Source: Cytophagaceae bacterium
Lineage (GTDB): Bacteria; Bacteroidota; Bacteroidia; Cytophagales; UBA9547
Direction: 5' to 3'
Assembly (NCBI GenBank): GCA_027488865.1
Contig: JAIYAU010000036.1
Coordinates: 21,723-85,722, forward strand
DNA: 64,000 nucleotides
The position numbers were made by a program, and so were the translations under genes. Under the pieces are notes generated by a model. The model was not told the origin of the DNA, did no database searches, and saw nothing but the letters and a program-made list of their open reading frames with translations. Below, piece by piece: positions 9,497-18,319 of the stretch; the first letter of the stretch is position 1, and each line of letters begins with the position of its first letter.

Positions 9497-10273
9497 ATGC
9501 ACAATAATATGGACTTAAACTTGAGAGAAGAGCGGGGATTCAAATTTATTGATGTTGGACACGGTGATGTGTTACTCTTGTTGCATGGGTTGTTTGGCGC
9601 ATTAAGCAATTGGTCTGATGTAATTAGAACTTTTTCAGCTACCCATCGGGTTGTAATTCCAATTATGCCGATTTATGAAATGCCCTTAAAGTCAGCCAGT
9701 GTGGATGGTTTGGTAGAATACGTTGAAGATTTTCTCCAGTTTCGTGAAATTGAAGAAATGACCATACTTGGAAATTCTCTAGGAGGGCATGTAGGGCTCA
9801 TTTATACGCTAAGAAATCCTACCAAGGTTAAAAATTTGGTGCTAACAGGTAGTTCTGGTCTGTTTGAAAATTCAACTGGTGGCTCGTATCCTAAACGTGG
9901 CAACTATGACTTTGTTAAAGAGAAGGTACAATATACATTTTACGATCCAGCGGTAGCTACTAAGGATCTTGTTGATGAAGTTTTTGAGATTACCAATAGT
10001 GTACCAAAGTGTATGCGAATTGTTGCAATTGCTAAATCAGCTCAAAGGCACAATATGGCCAAGGATATAAGAAAAATAAAAATTCCTACATTGTTAGTGT
10101 GGGGATTAAATGATACCATAACCCCACCAGAAGTGGCACATGAGTTTAATAGATTAATTCCTAACTCGGAGATCAGATTTATCGATAAATGTGGTCATGC
10201 ACCAATGATGGAACACTCTGAAATTTTTAATCAATATGTCAGTCAATTTTTGCAAGTTAAAGTGGCTGTATGA
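9497..10273 (+). CDS. Alpha/beta-fold hydrolase
   Basis: 258 residues with a complete alpha/beta hydrolase core: oxyanion region LLLLHGLFGALSNW (about 27-39), nucleophile elbow GNSLGG (Ser94), acid WGLNDTITP and catalytic His in KCGHAPMMEH. The substrate is unknown; Bacteroidota carry this gene upstream of a CBS protein and nadK. The start could be 9497 or, four codons later, the ATG at 9509 (MDLNLREERG). It overlaps the next gene by four bases (ATGA), which indicates translational coupling. Confidence 0.85.
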   Translation: MHNNMDLNLREERGFKFIDVGHGDVLLLLHGLFGALSNWSDVIRTFSATHRVVIPIMPIYEMPLKSASVDGLVEYVEDFLQFREIEEMTILGNSLGGHVGLIYTLRNPTKVKNLVLTGSSGLFENSTGGSYPKRGNYDFVKEKVQYTFYDPAVATKDLVDEVFEITNSVPKCMRIVAIAKSAQRHNMAKDIRKIKIPTLLVWGLNDTITPPEVAHEFNRLIPNSEIRFIDKCGHAPMMEHSEIFNQYVSQFLQVKVAV

Positions 10274-10935
10274 TTGCAGAGGAGCTAATAGATGCATCGT
10301 ATCCGGTTCTTAAATCTACTGATTTAGCAGAAAAAGCTTTGGACTTAATGGAAGAAACTGGATTTGTATGTCTTCCAGTTGTAAATGAAGGGGTCTTTTT
10401 GGGTTTTTTGTTTGAAGATACAATTCACACATTGTTTGAAACCAACGTGGCCATACTTAACTTAAAGCTATCGAATATAGACTGTTTGGTAAAAAATACC
10501 GATCATTGGTACGAAGTATTAAGAAAGGCCTCAGTTTTTAATAGCAATATTGTTTCTGTCGTTAATCATGCAAAACAATTGGTAGGTATCATAAGAATGG
10601 AGTCTATTTTCAATAGATTCTACGGCATGACTGCCTTTAAAAATCCTGGAGGTATTATTGTATTGCAACTTGAGCATAGGGAATATTCATTAGCAGATAT
10701 AAGTAGAGTAGTAGAAAGTAATGGTGCTAAAATTTTAAGTGCAATACTTTCCGAGGACGATAATACTAATAATTTTGTTTTCCTTACATTAAAACTTAAC
10801 CTTGATGAGTTAACCAGGGTAATTGCTGGGTTAGAACGATATCATTATAACATAGTAGGTCAGTTTCATCAAGCTGAGTTTGAAAATATTGATAAACAAC
10901 GCTTAGATAATTTTTTTAAGTTTATAAATATTTAA
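10270..10935 (+). CDS. CBS-domain protein, possibly with ACT-like C-terminus
   Basis: 221 residues. The first 125 or so form a CBS pair (SYPVLKSTDLAEKALDLMEETGFVCLPVVN and ASVFNSNIVSVVNHAKQLVGIIR). The remainder (GGIIVLQLEHREYSLADISRVV, ILSAILSEDDN) has the beta-alpha-beta pattern of an ACT-like domain. Such proteins bind adenine nucleotides or other small ligands. It is coupled to the hydrolase upstream and only 2 bases separate it from nadK, so it may sense nucleotides in relation to NADP synthesis; that link is inference from position. Confidence 0.82.
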   Translation: MIAEELIDASYPVLKSTDLAEKALDLMEETGFVCLPVVNEGVFLGFLFEDTIHTLFETNVAILNLKLSNIDCLVKNTDHWYEVLRKASVFNSNIVSVVNHAKQLVGIIRMESIFNRFYGMTAFKNPGGIIVLQLEHREYSLADISRVVESNGAKILSAILSEDDNTNNFVFLTLKLNLDELTRVIAGLERYHYNIVGQFHQAEFENIDKQRLDNFFKFINI

Positions 10936-10937
10936 AG

Positions 10938-11813
10938 ATGAAAGTCGCAATACACGGAAGAGCTTTTAAGGATGAAAATATAGCATTGATTCAGAGTGTA
11001 TTGCAACAACTTGTAGATGCCAAAGTGGAGGTTTTTTTATTTGAGGCATTTTCAGATTGTGTGGCAAAAAAAAATGTTTTTCCCAATCATTTTCAAGTTT
11101 TTACGAGTCATTTAGATTTTCCAATTGCTGATTTTGCAATAAGCATAGGTGGAGATGGTACCTTGTTAGAATCAGTCACTTTTATAGGGGAAAAGGAAAT
11201 ACCTATTTTAGGAATAAATACTGGGAGGTTAGGTTATTTAGCCAATGTATCTAAATCCGATATTACGTTAGCATTAAAAAGTATTTTAGATCAGGTATAT
11301 GAAATTGATGAAAGAACATTAATTAAGTTAGAATCTGACAAGGATTTATTTCAAGGGGTTAATTTTGGAGTAAATGAGCTCGCAATCTTAAAAAGAGATA
11401 CCTCTTCTATGATTATAGTGCATACCTATATTAATGATGAGTTTTTAAATTCTTATTGGGCCGATGGATTGTTGGTATCAACCCCCACCGGCTCTACAGG
11501 ATATTCGCTAAGTTGTGGAGGGCCAGTGGTAATGCCTAGGTCAAATAGTTTAATTATTACTCCTGTAAGCCCACATAATTTAAATGTAAGGCCTTTAGTG
11601 GTGCCAGATGATGTACATATTAAGTTTCAAATAGAAGGAAGAGGGAAGAACTTCTTAGTAGCGCTAGATTCTAGGTCTAGAACCGTCGATGCTAATGTGC
11701 AGTTAGCCGCCAAAAAAGAAAAGTTCAAAGCTAAATTAATAACTGTACAAGGGGTAAATTATTTAAATACACTTAGAACAAAATTAAATTGGGGTTTAGA
11801 CGTAAGAAATTAA
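10938..11813 (+). CDS. nadK: NAD kinase
   Basis: 291 residues, typical of bacterial NAD kinases, which phosphorylate NAD+ to NADP+. The GGDGT motif (71-75) and its LLESV extension, NTGRLGYLANV, and the conserved SYWADGLLVSTPTGSTGYSLSCGGP segment (written in parts: DGLLVSTPTGSTGYS and GGPVV) are all visible. It is the third gene of a tight run with the hydrolase and CBS genes and precedes the outer-membrane biogenesis block. Confidence 0.95.
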   Translation: MKVAIHGRAFKDENIALIQSVLQQLVDAKVEVFLFEAFSDCVAKKNVFPNHFQVFTSHLDFPIADFAISIGGDGTLLESVTFIGEKEIPILGINTGRLGYLANVSKSDITLALKSILDQVYEIDERTLIKLESDKDLFQGVNFGVNELAILKRDTSSMIIVHTYINDEFLNSYWADGLLVSTPTGSTGYSLSCGGPVVMPRSNSLIITPVSPHNLNVRPLVVPDDVHIKFQIEGRGKNFLVALDSRSRTVDANVQLAAKKEKFKAKLITVQGVNYLNTLRTKLNWGLDVRN

Positions 11814-11821
11814 TAGTTTTT

Positions 11822-11853
11822 TTGGGATATTCAAAGAATATATATTAATTTTG
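11822..11853 (+). promoter_or_regulatory. Promoter before the first DUF6089/PorG-like gene
   Basis: TTG at 11822-11824 and TAATTTTG at 11846-11853 match the Bacteroidota -33/-7 elements (TTG ... TAnnTTTG) with 21 bases between them. The predicted transcript begins around 11860, about 36 bases before the ATG at 11896. It may drive the whole DUF6089-uppS-bamA-ompH block. Confidence 0.6.
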
Positions 11854-11895
11854 CAATAGAAATATACACCAATTTTGAATTTTCAAATTTCATCC

Positions 11896-12882
11896 ATGAA
11901 CAGACCAATACAACTGATAGTAATTTTAGTAGTAGGTTTTTGTACGATTTCTGAGTCTACTTATGCTCAGAGATTCATAAAAAAGAAAAAATATTTAAGT
12001 GTTGGTGGTACACTTAATGCTATGAACTATGTAGGTGACCTAGATCCAGGTTCTAGTTTTGTGAGTCCATCATTGAGATACACAAGGCCAAATCTAGGTT
12101 TTACTGTTACTTATAGAATGGCTCCAAGAATTTCTGCGAGGGGAACGTTTGCATGGGGAAGAATAAAGGGAAATGATGCCGTAAGTAGTTCTGGTGGAGG
12201 GGATGATGTTACAAGAAAAATTCGGAATTTTAATTTTAGAAGCACTATTTGGGAACTTAAAGGTGATGTAATAATCGATTTATTTGAAAATAGAAGTTAT
12301 TCAGAAAAGCGTCCTGATTATACACCTTATGCGTTTATAGGTCTGGCATTTTTTCATCACAATCCTAAAACCAATACTGGTGTTGATGGTACTGGTGGAA
12401 GTTGGGTTAAAACACAAGGTTTAAATGCTGGAGAAACATTTAGTTTAAACCAAATATCAATACCTTTAGGTTTAGGGTTTAGATACAAGCTAGCAAAACA
12501 TTTAGATTTGGCCTTTGAAATTGGATGGAGAAAAACCTTTACCGATTATTTAGATGGTATGGCGGAGAATTATGGAGACCCTAGAGCAATGACTCCAGAA
12601 CAAAGAGCTTTAATCTTTAGATCGTCTACTCAACAACAATTTGCAGCTGAAAATGGTAATCCAGGTTACGAAACTATAGCTGATCCATCAAATCCTACAG
12701 GCCCACCGTTAGCAAGTTTTGTTTTAGGTCATGGTGGTGATTTTGTAAACAAGGATGTTGTAAACGGTGCTTGGGTAAGTAATAAAAGAGGAGATCCAGG
12801 AAAAGACTGGTACATAGTTTCTGGGTTTCATTTAACATATATATTTCCTCGTCAGGTAGTATGTCCTAAATTTAGATATTAG
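11896..12882 (+). CDS. Outer-membrane beta-barrel, DUF6089/PorG-like (first copy)
   Basis: About 328 residues from the ATG at 11896; an in-frame TTG at 11875 is less likely because the ATG opens a good signal peptide (MNRPIQLIVILVVGFCTIS ending near TYAQR). The mature part starts KKKKYLSVGGTLNAMNYVGDL, the pattern seen at the start of DUF6089/PorG-type barrels, and continues with alternating aromatic strands ending in HLTYIFPRQVVCPKFRY. PorG is an outer-membrane component associated with the PorK/PorN ring of the type IX system. The gene position upstream of uppS and bamA supports this family. It has a paralogue directly downstream and is longer, with an insertion rich in Gly/Pro/Asn around residues 225-270. 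Confidence 0.6.
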   Translation: MNRPIQLIVILVVGFCTISESTYAQRFIKKKKYLSVGGTLNAMNYVGDLDPGSSFVSPSLRYTRPNLGFTVTYRMAPRISARGTFAWGRIKGNDAVSSSGGGDDVTRKIRNFNFRSTIWELKGDVIIDLFENRSYSEKRPDYTPYAFIGLAFFHHNPKTNTGVDGTGGSWVKTQGLNAGETFSLNQISIPLGLGFRYKLAKHLDLAFEIGWRKTFTDYLDGMAENYGDPRAMTPEQRALIFRSSTQQQFAAENGNPGYETIADPSNPTGPPLASFVLGHGGDFVNKDVVNGAWVSNKRGDPGKDWYIVSGFHLTYIFPRQVVCPKFRY

Positions 12883-12924
12883 CATAAATAATATTTTGAA
12901 AACTTTTACGTTTAAACAACAGAT

Positions 12925-13620
12925 ATGAAAAATTTATTTGTTGTTTTTTTATTTTTAGTCGTGTTTGTCCAATTTGGAGTTGCACAAAGTCTAGAATTTG
13001 GTGGTAGTATTGGCGCATTAATTTATAAGGGAGATCTCGCTCCTAGAATTGATCCAAGAAATGCAGGGCTAGGTGGGATGTTTTTTTTTAGACATAACGT
13101 AAGCCCTATTGTTGATTTAAGATATCAAATTCAAGCTGGCCAAATTTCTGGTAAGGATTCCAGATTTAATAGCGCACAAGCAGCAATTAGAAATGCCTCT
13201 TTTAAAAACACGATTTTGGAGTTAGATGCTATAATGGAATATAACTTTTTAAACTATAGAGAAACTCCAAAAACTTTTAAAAGAAGTGAAAAATGGTCTC
13301 CATATTTGGCCTTGGGTCTAGGAGTTATGTTATTCAATCGACTTTCTGATGATGGCGGTATAGTAACCCCTACCATACCAATGGGATTTGGAGTAAAATG
13401 GGCAACATCAAAACAGTGGAATTTAGGAGCGGAGTTTATGGCAAGAAAGACCTTTACAGATGCTTTAGATGGTTTTGCCACAAATGACAAATTAACCGTT
13501 CAGCGTACTTTTACGAATGATCAAGATTGGTTTACTTTTTTTGGTATAATGGCAAGTTATACCATCTATGGAGTACATTGTCCAGAAAATAACTCTGGAT
13601 ATTCTCATCCTTCGCATTGA
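12925..13620 (+). CDS. Outer-membrane beta-barrel, DUF6089/PorG-like (second copy)
   Basis: 231 residues with a clear signal peptide (MKNLFVVFLFLVVFVQFGVAQ) and an N-terminus LEFGGSIGALIYKGDLAP like the gene before it. Shared features include the LRYQIQAGQISGKDS strand, YLALGLGVMLF and a RKTFTDALDGFA segment that parallels RKTFTDYLDGMA in the first copy. The compact size and place next to uppS make it the better PorG candidate. Function by family: type IX secretion outer-membrane component; not provable from sequence alone. Confidence 0.65.
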   Translation: MKNLFVVFLFLVVFVQFGVAQSLEFGGSIGALIYKGDLAPRIDPRNAGLGGMFFFRHNVSPIVDLRYQIQAGQISGKDSRFNSAQAAIRNASFKNTILELDAIMEYNFLNYRETPKTFKRSEKWSPYLALGLGVMLFNRLSDDGGIVTPTIPMGFGVKWATSKQWNLGAEFMARKTFTDALDGFATNDKLTVQRTFTNDQDWFTFFGIMASYTIYGVHCPENNSGYSHPSH

Positions 13621-13669
13621 TTTTTAAATTTTTATAAGCAAATTTGCAAGCTAAATTTGAACAAGACTA

Positions 13670-14434
13670 TTGCAAACTGTTGATTATTCAATTATTTTAA
13701 GAGATCAAGTAAACAAAGATAAGCTACCAAACCACATAGCCATAATAATGGATGGCAATGGTCGCTGGGCCAAAAAAAAGGGTGGTATGCGTATTTTTGG
13801 TCATAATCACGCTTTGGAATCAGTGAGACAGACGGTTGAAGGCTGTGCGGAACTGGGTATTGGTTATCTTACCTTATACGCATTTTCAACGGAAAATTGG
13901 AGCAGACCTCAAGAGGAGGTAAAAGGATTAATGGAATTATTAGTTCGTGCAATAAAAGAGGAAGTACCTACGTTAAATAAAAATAATATAAAATTAAATG
14001 CCATTGGGGATATTGCAAGCTTGCCTGCTAATTGTCAAAAGCAATTAGAAGAGGCAATTGCGGCAACCGCTCATAATTCACATATGACCTTAACTTTGGC
14101 CTTAAGTTATAGTGGAAGGTGGGAAATAACAAGAGCTGTGAAGCTTATTGCTCAAGCAATTGCAAACCATGAGATTGAAATAGACGAAATTAATGAGGAT
14201 TTAGTATCAAATTATTTACATACTAAAAACCTACCAGATCCAGAATTAATGATTAGGACAAGTGGAGAATTAAGAATTAGTAATTTTTTATTATGGCAGC
14301 TTGCCTACACAGAATTATATATCACTGAAGTTTTGTGGCCAGATTTTAGAAAAGAGCACTTATACCAGGCCTTAATAGATTACCAAAAAAGGGAACGCAG
14401 ATTTGGCAAAACAAGTGACCAATTAAGTAAATAG
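13670..14434 (+). CDS. uppS: Isoprenyl (undecaprenyl) diphosphate synthase
   Basis: 254 residues. It is a cis-prenyltransferase making undecaprenyl diphosphate, the lipid carrier for peptidoglycan and surface glycans. The catalytic IMDGNGRWAKKKG motif (from about residue 26), YAFSTENWSRP, and RTSGELRISNFLLWQLAYTE in the C-terminus are diagnostic. No ATG is available: the in-frame stop at 13658-13660 and the catalytic Met at 27 leave TTG at 13670 as the best start. It ends 4 bases before bamA. Confidence 0.93.
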   Translation: MQTVDYSIILRDQVNKDKLPNHIAIIMDGNGRWAKKKGGMRIFGHNHALESVRQTVEGCAELGIGYLTLYAFSTENWSRPQEEVKGLMELLVRAIKEEVPTLNKNNIKLNAIGDIASLPANCQKQLEEAIAATAHNSHMTLTLALSYSGRWEITRAVKLIAQAIANHEIEIDEINEDLVSNYLHTKNLPDPELMIRTSGELRISNFLLWQLAYTELYITEVLWPDFRKEHLYQALIDYQKRERRFGKTSDQLSK

Positions 14435-14438
14435 CATA

Positions 14439-16985
14439 ATGCAAATAGCAACAAGAATATTTTTAATAATCTGTATTTCCTTTATTGTAGGTGCGGCTCA
14501 AGATTTTGACCAAAATAATGCACTTGGTTTTAGGTTTAACTATTCTGATCCTGATAAATATGAAATAGCTAATATTACCACTTCTGGAACTAAATTTTTG
14601 GATCCTAACGCAATAGTGTCAATATCAGGTCTTAAAATAGGTGATGTAATAAAAGTGCCAGGTGATGACATTAGTAACGCCATAAAGAAACTTTGGGATC
14701 AAGGTATATTAGGAGATATTAAGATACAGATTACGAAGATAGAAGGAAAGAAAATTTATTTAAATTTTGAATTAACAGAACGGCCAAGGTTGTCTAGATT
14801 TCAATTTAAGGGTGTTAAAAAATCAGATGAAGATGATATTAAAGGAAAAATTAGACTTATTAAAGGAAAGGTTGTAACTGATGCACTTTTAAAAAATACT
14901 CAAAATACAATTAAAAAGTATTATGCAGAGAAAGGTTACCAAAATGCTTTGGTAAAAGTGCAACAAATAAAAGATACCACTTATTCTAATAGTGTAGTAT
15001 TGGTTATAAATATTACTAAAAATAGTAAAGTAAAGGTGAGAGCATTGATGTTTGAAGGCAATGAAGCATTTGATGACAAAAAACTCGCTAAAAAAATGAA
15101 AAAAACCAAAGGTCGCTCTCCTGGTAAGTTTTGGGTGTCACATAAATATAATCAAAAGTTGTATGATGAGGATAAAAAGAAACTCATAGAATTTTATAAC
15201 ACCCAAGGTTATAGAGATGCGAAAATTTCAATAGACTCATCCTGGTATTTTTCTGCGAAAAAGCCAAAACATAAAAATAAATATTTGGGGCTTAAGTTGA
15301 AAATAGACGAAGGAAGAAAGTATTATTTCAGAAATGTAAATTGGACAGGAAACTTTGTTTACAGCGATAATTACTTAGCTAGTGTTCTTAACATAAAAAA
15401 GGGTGATGTTTATGACAAAGATGCCCTTGATAAAAAACTAAACTATAATCCAAACGGACAAGATATTAGTTCATTGTACTTGGATGATGGATATTTGTTT
15501 TTTACTGTTGATCCTGTTGAATTGGTAGTGGATAACGATTCTATTGATATTGAGATGAGAATACATGAAGGCACTCAAGCCACAATCGATAAGATCAATG
15601 TTTCAGGGAATACAAAAACCAATGATCATGTGGTTTTACGTGAGATTAGAACAATTCCTGGAAGAAAGTTTAGTAGGTCAGATTTAATTCGTTCACAACG
15701 TGAAATAGCTCAGTTGGGATATTTTGATCCAGAAAAAATTGATATTCAGCCTGTTCCTAATCCTCAAAAGGGAACAGTAGATATCAACTATAATGTTACT
15801 GAAAAACCAAGTGACCAAATACAATTGTCAGGTGGGTGGGGTGGTTTTTTTTTTTTTTTTTTCACATTAGGGCTTGTATTTAATAATTTTTCATTAAAAA
15901 ATGTTAAACATTTTGACAAATGGGATCCGCTTCCGGCTGGTGATGGACAAAGATTATCTGTCAATTTTCAAGCGAATGGACCAAATTTTCAAAGTTATAG
16001 TACTTCTTTTACCGAGCCTTGGTTAGGAGGTAGGAAACCTCACGCTTTTACAGTAAGTTTTAGTAGATCAGTCCAAAGGCTTGGTGCAGGTCGTTTAGGT
16101 TTTCAGTCTGGTTTTGGTTCAACAGGATTTTTAAGGCTGAATAGTGTAAGTGTGAGTTTAGGAAAAAGACTAAGATGGCCTGATGATTATTTTACCTTAA
16201 GCCATTCTGTATCTTATTTAATTTACGAATTAGGAAATTATAATACAGGTTTGCTAGGCGTGAATAATGGAATATTTAACAACTTTACAGTTGCTAATAC
16301 TCTTTCTCGCAACAGCATCGATAATCCAACTTATCCAAGGCGAGGTTCTTCGATAACCTTGGGAATAACGTTAACACCACCATATTCTATTTTTAATAGA
16401 TCTAGAGATTTCGCCAAAGAAACAAATGCAGAAAAATATAAATGGGTGGAATATCATAAATGGATGTTGGATTATTCACTTTTTACCAAATTGGCAGGAA
16501 ATTTGGTATTAAGCACTAGAGCACATTTTGGCTATCTTGGGGCTTATAACAAGCAACTTGGGCCTGGACCTTTTGAACGATTTGTGATAGGAGGTAGTGG
16601 TCTTACAGGATTTAATTTCTTATTGGGATCTGATGTAATTGGTTTGAGAGGATATCAGGATCGGTTTTTACTAAATAGTTCGGGCAATACCACTGGTGGT
16701 GTGGTTTATAATAAATATGTAATGGAGTTAAGGTATCCTATTTCTTTAAATCCGATGGCGACGTTATATGGGTTGATTTTTGCTGAAGGTGGAAACAGCT
16801 TTACAGCGTACAAGGAGTATGATCCATTTTCATTATACAGAGTAGCTGGGGTGGGTGCGCGTATATTTATGCCAGCGTTTGGTATGATTGGTTTAGATTA
16901 TGGTTTGGGATTTGATGAAGTACCTGGAGCACCTAGTGCAAACAACAACAGATTTACCTTTACTATAGGTCAGCAAATTCGTTAA
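14439..16985 (+). CDS. bamA: Outer-membrane protein assembly factor BamA
   Basis: 848 residues. After a signal peptide (MQIATRIFLIICISFIVGAAQ) come POTRA repeats (for example GLKIGDVIKVPGDDISNAIKKLW, KVRALMFEGNEAFDDKKL, KINVSGNTKTNDHVVLREIRT) and then a 16-strand barrel with VGGSGLTGF-like loop 6 (FVIGGSGLTGFNF, GLRGY) and an aromatic C-terminal end. BamA folds and inserts outer-membrane beta-barrels, here including T9SS barrels. At the start of the barrel, residues 470-475 are six Phe encoded by an 18-T run, where I expect Gly/Val-rich sequence; this could be an error in the sequence. It is followed by two chaperone genes. Confidence 0.95.
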   Translation: MQIATRIFLIICISFIVGAAQDFDQNNALGFRFNYSDPDKYEIANITTSGTKFLDPNAIVSISGLKIGDVIKVPGDDISNAIKKLWDQGILGDIKIQITKIEGKKIYLNFELTERPRLSRFQFKGVKKSDEDDIKGKIRLIKGKVVTDALLKNTQNTIKKYYAEKGYQNALVKVQQIKDTTYSNSVVLVINITKNSKVKVRALMFEGNEAFDDKKLAKKMKKTKGRSPGKFWVSHKYNQKLYDEDKKKLIEFYNTQGYRDAKISIDSSWYFSAKKPKHKNKYLGLKLKIDEGRKYYFRNVNWTGNFVYSDNYLASVLNIKKGDVYDKDALDKKLNYNPNGQDISSLYLDDGYLFFTVDPVELVVDNDSIDIEMRIHEGTQATIDKINVSGNTKTNDHVVLREIRTIPGRKFSRSDLIRSQREIAQLGYFDPEKIDIQPVPNPQKGTVDINYNVTEKPSDQIQLSGGWGGFFFFFFTLGLVFNNFSLKNVKHFDKWDPLPAGDGQRLSVNFQANGPNFQSYSTSFTEPWLGGRKPHAFTVSFSRSVQRLGAGRLGFQSGFGSTGFLRLNSVSVSLGKRLRWPDDYFTLSHSVSYLIYELGNYNTGLLGVNNGIFNNFTVANTLSRNSIDNPTYPRRGSSITLGITLTPPYSIFNRSRDFAKETNAEKYKWVEYHKWMLDYSLFTKLAGNLVLSTRAHFGYLGAYNKQLGPGPFERFVIGGSGLTGFNFLLGSDVIGLRGYQDRFLLNSSGNTTGGVVYNKYVMELRYPISLNPMATLYGLIFAEGGNSFTAYKEYDPFSLYRVAGVGARIFMPAFGMIGLDYGLGFDEVPGAPSANNNRFTFTIGQQIR
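15845..15862. repeat. 18-T homopolymer inside bamA
   Basis: Eighteen consecutive T encode most of a Phe-6 run between GGWGG and TLGL. The reading frame is kept. Apart from the 17-T run in pyrB, no other homopolymer in the window that I saw exceeds about nine bases. Confidence 0.9.
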
Positions 16986-16986
16986 A

Positions 16987-17538
16987 ATGTATATAAGATT
17001 TTTAGTTTTAGGATTTTTATTTCTAATATCAAATGTCACATTTGGTCAGAAAATAGGTTATATAGATTCCGAATTTATACTTTCTAAAATGCCGGAATAT
17101 AAGAAGGCTCAAGAAGACCTCAATAAAATTTCAGGTAAATGGCAAAAAGAGGTTGATGATAAGTATAAGGAGATTGTCAAATTAAAAGATGATTTTAATG
17201 CCGCTGAAGTTTTACTAACAGAAGATATTAGAAAAGAAAGATTAGACACGATTACTAAAAAGGAAAAGAATGCCAAAGAACTTCAAAACAAATATTTTGG
17301 ATATGAGGGAATGTTGTTTTTAAAACGACAAGAATTGGCAAAGCCTGTACAAGATAAATTATTTTTGGCAGTACAAAAGGTTTCTAGGGCAAAACAGGTA
17401 CAAATAATGTTTGATAAATCTGGTGATATTGTCATGATATATACTGATCCTAAACACGATTATACTGATTATGTGTTGGAAGAATTAGGTTTAGGTGACA
17501 AGAACGATAATCCAGATAATAAAAAGGATCAAAAATAA
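16987..17538 (+). CDS. OmpH/Skp family periplasmic chaperone (first copy)
   Basis: 183 residues beginning one base after the bamA stop. A signal peptide (MYIRFLVLGFLFLISNVTFGQ) is followed by KIGYIDSEFILSKMPEYKKAQEDL, the OmpH/Skp signature, and a long charged coiled-coil (about residues 40-130) that forms the tentacles gripping unfolded outer-membrane proteins. The Lys/Asp-rich C-terminal tail (DKNDNPDNKKDQK) is unstructured. The position next to bamA is conserved and supports delivery of barrel proteins to the Bam complex. Confidence 0.9.
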   Translation: MYIRFLVLGFLFLISNVTFGQKIGYIDSEFILSKMPEYKKAQEDLNKISGKWQKEVDDKYKEIVKLKDDFNAAEVLLTEDIRKERLDTITKKEKNAKELQNKYFGYEGMLFLKRQELAKPVQDKLFLAVQKVSRAKQVQIMFDKSGDIVMIYTDPKHDYTDYVLEELGLGDKNDNPDNKKDQK

Positions 17539-17577
17539 ATTCAATAATTCTATATTTACAAATAAATAACACACAAA

Positions 17578-18159
17578 ATGAAAAATGTTTTTAAGATTGC
17601 CGTTGTAGCAGTAATTTTTTCTTGGGGCTTAGGAGCTAATGCGCAACAGAAGCACCTAAAGATAGGTTATACTAATGTGGAGGATATTTTAATAGAAATG
17701 CCTGAAAGTAAACAAGTGGAGTCAGAGTTAAAATCGTATAAAACACAATTGGATAATCAAATTCAAACTAAAATGAAGGATTTTCAAGATAAATATGAAA
17801 ATTATCAAAGAGGAGAGAGTATGATGTCAGAAGTGATTAAGGCAGACAAACAAAGAGAACTAAGAGGTATGCAAGAGCAAATAGAGGCTTTTCAGAAGGA
17901 TGCTGAGCAGGCTATGCAAAAAAAGCAAATTGACCTTTTAGATCCAGTTTTGAAAAAGATTCAAAAAGCCATAGATGATGTGGCCGCAGAAAATAGTTAT
18001 ACCTATATCTTTAATAAGGAGGCAGGTTATGGTACTTCAATTATGTTACATATGCCAAAAGAAGACGATATTACTAATTTGGTAAAAAAGAAACTTAATA
18101 TCGGTGTTGCCACTCCTACACCAGCACAAAAAACACCTTCAACAGTAACACCTAAATAA
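17578..18159 (+). CDS. OmpH/Skp family periplasmic chaperone (second copy)
   Basis: 193 residues with signal peptide (MKNVFKIAVVAVIFSWGLGANAQ), the KIGYTNVEDILIEMPESKQVESEL signature and a coiled-coil through about residue 125. It is a paralogue of the gene 39 bases upstream; tandem ompH genes after bamA are usual in the phylum. The C-terminus is rich in Thr/Pro (TPTPAQKTPST). A strong terminator follows, so it closes the bamA block. Confidence 0.9.
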   Translation: MKNVFKIAVVAVIFSWGLGANAQQKHLKIGYTNVEDILIEMPESKQVESELKSYKTQLDNQIQTKMKDFQDKYENYQRGESMMSEVIKADKQRELRGMQEQIEAFQKDAEQAMQKKQIDLLDPVLKKIQKAIDDVAAENSYTYIFNKEAGYGTSIMLHMPKEDDITNLVKKKLNIGVATPTPAQKTPSTVTPK

Positions 18160-18192
18160 TAGGTAGACTTGGGGTTGCAATTATTTTAAGAT

Positions 18193-18222
18193 GGAGCTAC
18201 TTATTTAAGTAGCTCCTTTTTT
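18193..18222 (+). terminator. Rho-independent terminator of the bamA-ompH operon
   Basis: Perfect 10-bp stem GGAGCTACTT / AAGTAGCTCC with a 4-base loop and TTTTTT directly after it. Confidence 0.92.
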
Positions 18223-18319
18223 GTATAATTAATGGGGTAAGGTAGTTTTAACTTGATTCCGCAAAGGAATCATACTTACCAATTCTATTTTATAATAGAA
18301 GCAAACCTATTTAAGTTGT

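Noticed and set aside
13652..13659. TAAATTTG as a promoter for uppS
   Set aside because: It would place the transcript start at or after the only available start codon and has no -33 element at the proper distance; uppS is more likely read from upstream.
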